A stretch of 24,801 nt of DNA from positions 1-24,801 of the forward strand of contig SFGF01000058.1 in the NCBI GenBank assembly GCA_004556655.1. Reading direction: 5' to 3'. Of this stretch, positions 1 to 5,887 are shown one piece after another. The first letter of the stretch is position 1. Each line of letters opens with the position of its first letter. Position numbers and translations under genes: made by a program. Source of the stretch: Lachnospiraceae bacterium (GTDB taxonomy: Bacteria; Bacillota; Clostridia; Lachnospirales; Lachnospiraceae). The notes below the pieces were generated by a model. The model was not told the origin of the DNA. It saw only the letters and a program-made list of their open reading frames with translations, and made no database searches.

Positions 1-1252
1 TAAACATTTTTGCAATCATTTTGTGATTGAAATTATATTTTAACTTTTTTGATGCATAATAAAAACAGCTTGCTAATAATTGCATAATATTATAACGTTT
101 GTTATTATTTGCTTGTTTAATTTCTAATATTGTCTTAAAATAATTGATTGTAGCTTGAATAAATTCAGACGTACTTTTATTGTCTTTCCCTTTTCCCTGA
201 ATCAATTTATTGAAACCGGCCTTTCCGTTCTCGTCACTGTATGTCACATATTCTTTTGGTATCATATAAAAATCTTTGGTGACAATAGAACTGAGAGGAA
301 TTTTCAGACCACTTTGTGTATTGGTAACCAGCTCAATCTCAAGAAAGCGGTCATTGGAATATCGGATCATTCCATTTGAAAACTTAATTCTGCAGTAATA
401 ATTTCCCTCATCATCAGTGATTATGGAAAAGTTACCTACCTGAGTTGTATCATCTTTCAGAAATTTGACACGGATTGTTTTTCTTCCGGATAGTTGTACA
501 GTCTGTTCACTGGTGAGCGGAATAATGATAGACCAGTCCTCACTGGTAATCAATTTATATACAGTATCTCCTGCGGAAACTTTATGTTCCGTCTGTAGAT
601 TGGTGATACTGTAATTTCTTTTATTAAAATAATCCGGTGAAAGACTGTCCTCTGTCACATCTTCATACCCATCCAAAGAATAAAGAATGATTCCATCCTG
701 AGCAGAGGTATACACAGTCTGTCCTCCAATAGTTTGAGGAGCCTTACCTCCTTCCGTGGATGTCAGACCGCTGTATTGAAGAATAGTTCCCTCCAGTTTG
801 TATTTGTAGTTGTAGGTATCGTAAAAGTTACTTCTGTCAAAAGAAGATGAAAAAGCAGCCATGGAAGACCGGATTCGGGAATAATCCTCTTCGGTCAGAT
901 CATCAACTGCCGCCGAAGTTTGATTGTCCCCCAGAGAATATACGACTCCTGATTTGGCCACTTTAGAATTCTCTCTTGCATAATAGGTGATATATCCGGA
1001 TGCACTGGCTTTAACGACTTTTTCTTCCCGCAAAGCAAGGGCGGTATAGGTCTTGTTCTTGGCCAGTGGACCGGCAGTTACCTGATAAGATTCAATATGA
1101 TCTGCAGTTAAATACAAAACAACGGTTATTATCATATAAATAAAAATAGCCCCAAATATAAAAGTACCGATATTTAATGGGATTTTTCCCTTCAATTTTC
1201 CCATAATATTTCCGGCATTTATAAAAAGCTTATGCTTTCCCTTATCTGCCAA
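1..1252 (-). CDS. HlyD-like efflux/secretion adaptor subunit, 3' end cut by window edge
   Basis: I read this frame directly from the minus strand; about 417 codons are present and no stop occurs before base 1. The proposed start is TTG at 1252 (protein begins M-A-D-K-G-K), preceded at good spacing by an AAAGGGAG-type ribosome binding site. A downstream ATG (residue 18) is the alternative. A single membrane segment lies near residues 27-46. After it comes an HlyD/membrane-fusion-like part: a lipoyl-type stretch (KASASGYITYYA), a second one (TEHKVSAGDTVYKL), and a beta-rich part with GLKIPLSSIVTKDFY. This fits the HlyD-like adaptors of Lachnospiraceae, often found near YggS and SepF (recalled, not checked). 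Inferred role: one-TM adaptor on the outer face of the membrane, partner unknown. Oddity: from about base 160 down to base 1 the GC content falls to about 20% and the residues stop resembling the family, although the frame stays open. Confidence 0.7.
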   Translation of the reverse strand, partial: MADKGKHKLFINAGNIMGKLKGKIPLNIGTFIFGAIFIYMIITVVLYLTADHIESYQVTAGPLAKNKTYTALALREEKVVKASASGYITYYARENSKVAKSGVVYSLGDNQTSAAVDDLTEEDYSRIRSSMAAFSSSFDRSNFYDTYNYKYKLEGTILQYSGLTSTEGGKAPQTIGGQTVYTSAQDGIILYSLDGYEDVTEDSLSPDYFNKRNYSITNLQTEHKVSAGDTVYKLITSEDWSIIIPLTSEQTVQLSGRKTIRVKFLKDDTTQVGNFSIITDDEGNYYCRIKFSNGMIRYSNDRFLEIELVTNTQSGLKIPLSSIVTKDFYMIPKEYVTYSDENGKAGFNKLIQGKGKDNKSTSEFIQATINYFKTILEIKQANNNKRYNIMQLLASCFYYASKKLKYNFNHKMIAKMF

Positions 1253-1291
1253 ATAAACACTCCCTTTCGGTATTAATACCCATATAAATTT

Positions 1292-1320
1292 ATAATACCA
1301 TTCTATTTACCAATACACAA
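1292..1320 (-). promoter_or_regulatory. Candidate promoter of the HlyD-like adaptor gene
   Basis: On the minus strand TTGTGT (1315-1320) is followed after 17 bases by TATTAT (1292-1297). The -10 matches five of six consensus positions and the -35 matches three. Predicted initiation near 1285 gives a leader of about 33 bases before the TTG start at 1252. The rest of 1253-1387, which separates this gene from the divergent DUF378 gene, holds no plus-strand promoter I would defend. Confidence 0.35.
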
Positions 1321-1387
1321 GTATAAAAAATGGAAGTATGTGAAATACTAGGAAAGACTATAATAGTTAGGAGGTAATGGGAAGAAT

Positions 1388-1594
1388 ATGAAAGGATTGG
1401 ATTATACAGTTCTGGTGATTGGAATAATAGGTGCTTTAAACTGGGGATTGATTGGACTTTTTCGATTTGATCTGGTGGCATTTTTATTTGGAAACATGAG
1501 CTGGCTGTCCAGAATTATTTACACTCTGGTGGGGATCGCAGGTCTTTATCATTGCACATTTTTCGGACGTCTCAGTGACGTTAATCAGAGGTAG
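1388..1594 (+). CDS. DUF378 family small membrane protein
   Basis: This 68-residue protein is the only plus-strand gene in the window. It has the DUF378 pattern: an N-terminal hydrophobic segment with the motif GIIGALNWGLIGLF (residues 12-25), a short D-L-V-A-F-L-F-G stretch, then a second hydrophobic helix (about residues 38-54, RIIYTLVGIAGLY). The core L-N-W-G-L-x-G is the recognisable family signature. A strong AGGAGG site (1369-1374) lies about 13 bases upstream of the ATG. It is divergent from the HlyD-like gene and convergent with the P-loop gene, with a hairpin terminator just downstream at 1617. The family is widespread in bacteria with no established function; I infer only a two-helix inner-membrane protein. 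Confidence 0.85.
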   Translation: MKGLDYTVLVIGIIGALNWGLIGLFRFDLVAFLFGNMSWLSRIIYTLVGIAGLYHCTFFGRLSDVNQR

Positions 1595-1616
1595 CTTGAG
1601 AAAAAATATAACAATG

Positions 1617-1663
1617 AAAGAGGATGTCACAAAACTGAAAATCTGTAACATCCTCTTTTATTT
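1617..1663. terminator. Hairpin terminator shared by convergent genes
   Basis: Perfect 11-base inverted arms AAAGAGGATGT (1617-1627) and ACATCCTCTTT (1648-1658) enclose a 20-base loop. On the plus strand the second arm runs into TTTTATTT, a Rho-independent terminator for the DUF378 gene. On the minus strand the sequence after the hairpin is also T-rich, so it may stop the P-loop gene as well. Confidence 0.75.
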
Positions 1664-1688
1664 ATCAATTGACTACTTTGGTCAGCCA

Positions 1689-2108
1689 TTATAAAGCAAT
1701 AATGATATCCTCCTGGAGTTCATCCGGTATCTCCTCTTTATCAAGAGATATGCTGATTACAAAATTGATATTGAATAACTTGGAAATTTTCTTCAGCTGA
1801 TTCATGGTATCAGTAATTTCCTGATCTTCCAGTTTTGCAATTTTTAAAAAGCTGTCCAGATACATTTCCTGTAAATCATGATCCTGAGAAATAATACCAC
1901 AGATAAATCCGATGAACTCATCAGAGTTTTTCAAGGGATAAGAAGATACATCGATCAGACGTACTTTATTGTTGAGCTCAAACATATGTTTCGTACTTTT
2001 ATCTAAATATACGATGTTTCCATCAGCAGACTTAATCGCTCCATTCACCTTATCCAAAAGCTGCTTAGTTTTCCCCTTCCCCTTTTTGCCTACAATTAAT
2101 TGAACCAT
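1689..2108 (-). CDS. Small P-loop NTPase-like conserved protein
   Basis: This 139-residue soluble protein begins with a clear Walker A loop, G-K-K-G-K-G-K-T at residues 7-14. A hydrophobic strand ending in acid (FVISISLD, about residues 116-123) is a possible Walker B. It is short for an ATPase and shows no further domain. Clostridial homologues, as I recall, are sometimes labelled 'twitching motility protein PilT', but nothing here supports a pilus motor: the Asp box, His box and N-terminal PAS-like part of PilT are absent. The ATG is preceded by AAGGAGG at good spacing. It has its own promoter (2173-2201), so it need not be cotranscribed with the carboxypeptidase upstream. Nucleotide binding is likely; the cellular role is unknown. 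Confidence 0.75.
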   Translation of the reverse strand: MVQLIVGKKGKGKTKQLLDKVNGAIKSADGNIVYLDKSTKHMFELNNKVRLIDVSSYPLKNSDEFIGFICGIISQDHDLQEMYLDSFLKIAKLEDQEITDTMNQLKKISKLFNINFVISISLDKEEIPDELQEDIIIAL

Positions 2109-2172
2109 AGCAGTTTCCTCCTTAGATATTTTATAGTATGTATTTACTAAAAACTTCTTTGTTCTTGGTACA

Positions 2173-2201
2173 ATTATAGAATAAATGCCTAAAAATTACA
2201 A
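2173..2201 (-). promoter_or_regulatory. Sigma-A-type promoter of the P-loop gene
   Basis: On the minus strand TTGTAA (2196-2201), a 17-base spacer and a perfect TATAAT (2173-2178). Initiation near 2166 leaves a leader of about 58 bases before the ATG at 2108. The spacing and perfect -10 make this one of the two best promoters in the window. Confidence 0.65.
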
Positions 2202-2212
2202 TGGCTAAATAC

Positions 2213-2229
2213 AAATTTTTCAAAAATTT
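2213..2229. repeat. AT-only palindrome overlapping the carboxypeptidase stop codon
   Basis: AAATTTTT (2213-2220), one C, then AAAAATTT (2222-2229) form a 17-base near-perfect palindrome at the very end of the D-Ala-D-Ala carboxypeptidase gene. The stem has no G-C pair, so it is a poor terminator by itself. It sits at the end of the shape operon, where a terminator is expected and no better one is visible. Confidence 0.35.
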
Positions 2230-3259
2230 ATGAATTTATTTTGCCCAACAGCTGATTCATATTGTCATATAATGAAGACTTCGTTGGTGCATGAAGAATG
2301 ATAGAAATAAATGGTTCACCATATGCATTCTGACTGAGAAGAGCCAGACAGGATCCGGCATCTCCCGTAGTACCTGTTTTTCCTCCCAAAACAGTTACAT
2401 TTTTTGGCGGAGTCACCTGCTTGGTAAGATATTGGTCCGTAGAATCAAGGTGAGTAATAATCTTTTCTTCTCCTCTCATATAGGTCAGATTATAAGAGCC
2501 CATCTGCATGACTTCCATAAAATGAGGATAATTCATAGCTTCCTGCAGCATAAGATAAATATCATATACCGTTGTATAGTGATTTTCATCCTGAAGTCCG
2601 GTAGGATTGACAAAATGTGTGTTGGTAGCACCAAGAGACTGTGCTTCTTTGTTCATCATATCTACAAATGCTTCCACACTCCCACCGATATGCATCGCAA
2701 TGGACATGGCAGCATCGTTACCGGAATAAATCAAAAGTGCATGGAACAGTTCATCCATTGTCACCTTATCTCCCGGCTGAAAACCAATTTCCGTAGATCC
2801 CTCTTCCAGATGGACAGAATTCTCTGAAATGGTTACGACATCATCAAGATTTCCATACTTTAAAACAAGGATTCCTGTCATAATCTTGGTAATACTTGCT
2901 GGATATGCTCTCTCATGGATTCCCTGAGCAAAAAGTACATCACTGTGGTCAAGGTCGAAAAGTCCCCCCAGAGCAGTTGATGATATGGCCACACCATCCA
3001 GATTTACATTTTTCGAGGAAACACATAGCGAGGAAGCAAAAGAATTTGCTTTCTGCATTTGAATTTCCGCACCGTGGGTTCCGTAGAGTTCGTCTTCCAT
3101 ATCGTATGCGAAAATCATGTCAAGCTGTTTAGAACGCTTTAAAAAAATCAAAGAAGTTATGCCCAGACCGCCGACTAAAATAAGAATCCCTATCAGTATA
3201 AGCGTATTTTTCCATTTCTTTTTCCATGTTTTTTTATTTGTATACTTCACGCCAGTCAA
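2228..3259 (-). CDS. D-alanyl-D-alanine carboxypeptidase (peptidase S11, DacA/DacF type)
   Basis: This 343-residue serine carboxypeptidase would remove the terminal D-Ala of peptidoglycan stem peptides outside the membrane. All three penicillin-binding motifs are present: S122-I-T-K125 (SxxK), S179-G-N181 (SxN) and K294-T-G296. A basic N-terminus followed by a hydrophobic helix (about residues 18-40) acts as signal-anchor; there is no obvious C-terminal amphipathic anchor as in classical DacA. The chosen start is TTG at 3259, inside the end of mgsA (26-base overlap), just after an AGAGGAG site. GTG three codons later is the alternative, since spacing is short for TTG and long for GTG. It is the last gene of the shape operon, consistent with trimming pentapeptides made available during elongation. 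Confidence 0.9.
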   Translation of the reverse strand: MTGVKYTNKKTWKKKWKNTLILIGILILVGGLGITSLIFLKRSKQLDMIFAYDMEDELYGTHGAEIQMQKANSFASSLCVSSKNVNLDGVAISSTALGGLFDLDHSDVLFAQGIHERAYPASITKIMTGILVLKYGNLDDVVTISENSVHLEEGSTEIGFQPGDKVTMDELFHALLIYSGNDAAMSIAMHIGGSVEAFVDMMNKEAQSLGATNTHFVNPTGLQDENHYTTVYDIYLMLQEAMNYPHFMEVMQMGSYNLTYMRGEEKIITHLDSTDQYLTKQVTPPKNVTVLGGKTGTTGDAGSCLALLSQNAYGEPFISIILHAPTKSSLYDNMNQLLGKINS

Positions 3260-3629
3260 GCTCTCCTCTGTCCAGGGATTTTATTAACAGTTCTGCCGAA
3301 GCAAGGTTTGTAGCAAGCGGGATAATATGTGTGTCGCAGAGACGAAATATTTTATTTGCATCCGGCTCATGCTTTTTCTGCTCATACGGCCCGCGGAGGA
3401 AAATAATCAGATCCATTTCATTTTGTTCAATCATAGATGCCATCTGCTGCTCTCCGCCTACATGACCAGCCAGAAGTTTGTGTACGGAAAGATTGGTTGC
3501 TTCTTCAATCAGTCGACCCGATGTGCCGGTCGCATATATTTCATGTTTTGACAGAATTCCCCTATAAGCAATACAGAAATTCTGCAGCAGTTTTTTCTTT
3601 GACTCATGTGCAATAAATCCGATATTCAT
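3234..3629 (-). CDS. mgsA: Methylglyoxal synthase family protein with altered active site
   Basis: This 131-residue protein aligns along its length with methylglyoxal synthase, which converts dihydroxyacetone phosphate to methylglyoxal and phosphate in the cytoplasm. Family marks are F-I-A-H (5-8), Y-A-T-G-T (32-36), G-G-x-Q-Q (58-62), H-E-P-D (87-90) and P-L-A-T-N-L-A (104-110). Compared from memory with E. coli MgsA, several acidic residues differ: Asp20 is Glu9, Asp71 (proposed catalytic base) is Glu60, and Asp91 is Gly80. His19, His98 and Asp101 are kept as His8, His87 and Asp90. Activity is therefore uncertain. The ATG has a strong AGGAGG site. It lies 4 bases after rodA and overlaps the carboxypeptidase gene. 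Its place in a shape operon is a recurring clostridial arrangement as I recall it. Confidence 0.85.
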   Translation of the reverse strand: MNIGFIAHESKKKLLQNFCIAYRGILSKHEIYATGTSGRLIEEATNLSVHKLLAGHVGGEQQMASMIEQNEMDLIIFLRGPYEQKKHEPDANKIFRLCDTHIIPLATNLASAELLIKSLDRGELDWREVYK

Positions 3630-3633
3630 CTTT

Positions 3634-4752
3634 TCAACCTCCTAAATATTTCCTGTTCTGAAGTCCTACATTTATTACAAGTCCCATACCTGCGAATAAA
3701 CTGACAAGGGATGTCAGTCCGTAGCTTACAAAAGGCAATGGGGTTCCTGTGTTTGGAAACAGACCCGTGGCAACGGCAATATTTAAAAAACTCTGAAAGC
3801 CGACCACGGAACCTACCCCGCAGCAGATTATTTTACCAGACAGATCTTTTGCCTTCCTTCCCACCAGAATACATTCCAGCGTTATAAGAAATAAAAGTAA
3901 TATGATTCCTGATGCACCAATAAATCCCAGTTCTTCACCGGCAACAGCAAAGATAAAATCTGTTTGGATCTGAGAAACAAAATTTCCCTTATTTGCGGAT
4001 GAAACTTTATTGTTATTATAACCTTTCCCCGTGAGCTGACCAGAACCGATAGCAGTGATTGAATTATTTTGCTGTACGATATCATCTTTATAAGTCTCAT
4101 CTTCAGGGTACATCCAAGCCATGATTCGAGTTTTCTGATAAGAGTCAATGATCTCTATATCCGTCTGTGTAATCAGAAAAAATGCGATTCCCAGTACCGG
4201 AATGACTACCGCAAGAATCCCTCCTATGATTTTGTAACTTAATCCTGCAATATACATCAGGATACAGAAAACAACGGCGACAGTAATCGTATTCTTTAAA
4301 TCCGGCTGATCCAGTATCAGGTAAAGAGGTACTGCCAGTAAAGCAACAGATTTAATAATGGTTTTAAAAGTATTCAAATCTTCTTCATGCTCCATAAGAA
4401 ATCTGGCAAAAAACATAATCAACAGGATTTTAGAAAGCTCTGTGGGCTGGAATCGAACAAAACCCAGGTCCAGCCATCTTGCAGCACCGCCGGAGGTATC
4501 CCCTGCAATTCTTACAAACAGCAGCATAATAATATTTGCTGCATAGATAATCCAATAAAAGTTTAAAAGCCAGCTATAGTCAAATAGAGAAACTATGACC
4601 ATCACGACAAGACCAAGTATTACTCCGGCAAGCTGTCTGGTCTGCAGTGATTCCATGGCGCTTCCCACCAGTAAAACTCCGATTCCGCTGATCATGATAA
4701 GCCATAATACCAGCCGAAAATTATAATCTTTAAGTTTGTAAAGTTTTAGCAT
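3634..4752 (-). CDS. rodA: RodA, SEDS-family peptidoglycan glycosyltransferase
   Basis: This 372-residue polytopic membrane protein has about ten hydrophobic helices. SEDS marks are G-x-A-R-W-L-x-L-G-x-x-x-x-Q-P-T-E-L-S-K (about residues 89-108), Q-P-D-L (149-152), Q-T-D-F-I-F-A-V-A-G-E-E-L-G (263-276) and the C-terminal P-L-P-F-V-S-Y-G motif. Asp265 in the T-D-F-I-F motif corresponds, as I recall, to the essential SEDS aspartate. It would polymerise lipid II into glycan strands, paired with PBP2 encoded upstream in the same operon. Position in a mre/min operon favours RodA over FtsW. The usual P-D-L-G-T is P-D-L-K-N-T here. The ATG lies 48 bases after minE with a modest AGGTG site. Confidence 0.92.
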   Translation of the reverse strand: MLKLYKLKDYNFRLVLWLIMISGIGVLLVGSAMESLQTRQLAGVILGLVVMVIVSLFDYSWLLNFYWIIYAANIIMLLFVRIAGDTSGGAARWLDLGFVRFQPTELSKILLIMFFARFLMEHEEDLNTFKTIIKSVALLAVPLYLILDQPDLKNTITVAVVFCILMYIAGLSYKIIGGILAVVIPVLGIAFFLITQTDIEIIDSYQKTRIMAWMYPEDETYKDDIVQQNNSITAIGSGQLTGKGYNNNKVSSANKGNFVSQIQTDFIFAVAGEELGFIGASGIILLLFLITLECILVGRKAKDLSGKIICCGVGSVVGFQSFLNIAVATGLFPNTGTPLPFVSYGLTSLVSLFAGMGLVINVGLQNRKYLGG

Positions 4753-4800
4753 ATCTATACACCTGTATCCTTATTGTAGATTGTCTCGTTTGTAATAGTT

Positions 4801-5043
4801 CTAAATATCTGTTTGTGTTTTCAGAGGTATACTGGCCATCAGTACAGGGGGGGATTGCCGGAAACTGATAGAAACATTTCCGCTGTCAATAGGCACATAT
4901 TTTCCGGCAGCCTTTATCATATCGTTCTTTAACATCTGCATAGTCTGGGGAGAGCAGCTTACCCTGTCAGCAACCAGAAGAAGCTTCAGTCTGTCTTTGG
5001 CAATCGAACCCGAAGTTTTCCGATTTTTGCTAAAGAAACTCAT
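4801..5043 (-). CDS. minE: MinE, topological specificity factor of cell division
   Basis: This 80-residue protein is close to typical MinE length. The N-terminus M-S-F-F-S-K is short, hydrophobic and basic like the MinE membrane-contact segment. It is followed by the MinD-activating segment with the family signature A-K-D-R-L-K-L-L-L-V-A-D-R (residues 15-27). The C-terminal half (K-Y-V-P-I-D, then V-S-I-S-F-R and M-A-S-I-P-L-K) is the dimerising beta domain. MinE stimulates MinD ATPase and drives pole-to-pole or polar patterning of division inhibition. It lies 10 bases after minD, with a GGAGGG site before the ATG. Confidence 0.93.
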   Translation of the reverse strand: MSFFSKNRKTSGSIAKDRLKLLLVADRVSCSPQTMQMLKNDMIKAAGKYVPIDSGNVSISFRQSPPVLMASIPLKTQTDI

Positions 5044-5053
5044 AGTATCCCTC

Positions 5054-5833
5054 CTATTTGTGAAACAGACGTCCCAAAAATCCTTTTTTATTGTCCAGAT
5101 TCAGGAAAGGAACTTCTTCTCCGAGAATACGCCGACAGATATTGGCATAAGCCTGTCCGCATACTCCGGGCTTTCCAGCAAGAGGTTCCCCCTGATTGGT
5201 TGCTATAACTACATTCTCATCATCCGGAATGGTACCGATCAAGGGAACCGCCAAAATATCTACCACATCATCAACAGACATCATATCACCTCTTCGTATC
5301 ATATCCATACGCAGACGATTGATAATCAGGTGAATATCCCGAAGTTCTTCTGCTTCCAGTAAACCAATAATTCGATCTGCATCACGGATGGCTGATACCT
5401 CAGGAGTCGTCACCACAAGAGCCTTATCAGCACCGGCTATGGCGTTTTTGAAACCCTGTTCGATTCCGGCAGGGCAATCCAGTATAATGTAATCAAATTG
5501 ATTTTTCAGTTCTTCGCAAAGTTTTTTCATCTGTTCCGGTGTAACAGATGTTTTGTCTCTGGTCTGAGCGGATGGCAGCAGATACAATCCGGAAGATCGC
5601 TTGTCTTTGATCAGTGCCTGTTTCAGTCGGCAGTTTCCCTCAATCACATCCACGAGATTGTATACAATCCGATTTTCCAGTCCGAGTACCACATCCAGAT
5701 TCCGAAGACCGATGTCGGTATCCACCAGTACAACTTTTTTATCCAGTGCAGCAAGGCCTGTGCCGATATTGGCGACTGTAGTCGTCTTTCCCACCCCGCC
5801 TTTGCCTGATGTTACTACAATTACTTCACTCAT
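5054..5833 (-). CDS. minD: MinD, membrane-binding ATPase of septum placement
   Basis: This 259-residue ATPase of the ParA/MinD family has the deviant Walker A motif G10-K11-G-G-V-G-K16-T-T with the signature lysine K11. It also has D-T-D-I-G-L-R-N-L-D (switch I, about residues 38-47) and Y-I-I-L-D-C-P-A-G-I (Walker B, near 115-124). The C-terminal amphipathic helix K-K-G-F-L-G-R-L-F-H-K is the membrane-targeting sequence. ATP-bound MinD dimerises on the membrane, normally recruiting MinC, and is released by MinE. A strong AGGAGG precedes the ATG. The 54-base gap from the PBP2 gene has no room for minC, which commonly precedes minD in other Bacillota. Confidence 0.95.
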   Translation of the reverse strand: MSEVIVVTSGKGGVGKTTTVANIGTGLAALDKKVVLVDTDIGLRNLDVVLGLENRIVYNLVDVIEGNCRLKQALIKDKRSSGLYLLPSAQTRDKTSVTPEQMKKLCEELKNQFDYIILDCPAGIEQGFKNAIAGADKALVVTTPEVSAIRDADRIIGLLEAEELRDIHLIINRLRMDMIRRGDMMSVDDVVDILAVPLIGTIPDDENVVIATNQGEPLAGKPGVCGQAYANICRRILGEEVPFLNLDNKKGFLGRLFHK

Positions 5834-5887
5834 ATTCTATCCTCCTGCTCTGTCAAAATAAACTGGTCATCCTTGGCAGCTTAATCA

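Noticed and set aside
1359..1364. Perfect TATAAT on the plus strand upstream of DUF378
   Set aside because: Initiation would fall inside the ribosome binding site at 1369-1374, leaving almost no leader, and there is no -35 at 17 bases.
1290..1481. Minus-strand open frame across the DUF378 start
   Set aside because: It overlaps the promoter region and the DUF378 gene, which has a better ribosome binding site and family match.
1689..2108. Type IV pilus retraction ATPase PilT
   Set aside because: The protein is far too short and lacks PilT-specific boxes; only the Walker A motif is shared.
5851..5856. Perfect TTGACA on the minus strand just before minD
   Set aside because: A -10 at normal spacing would fall on the minD start codon; there is no TATAAT-like hexamer there.
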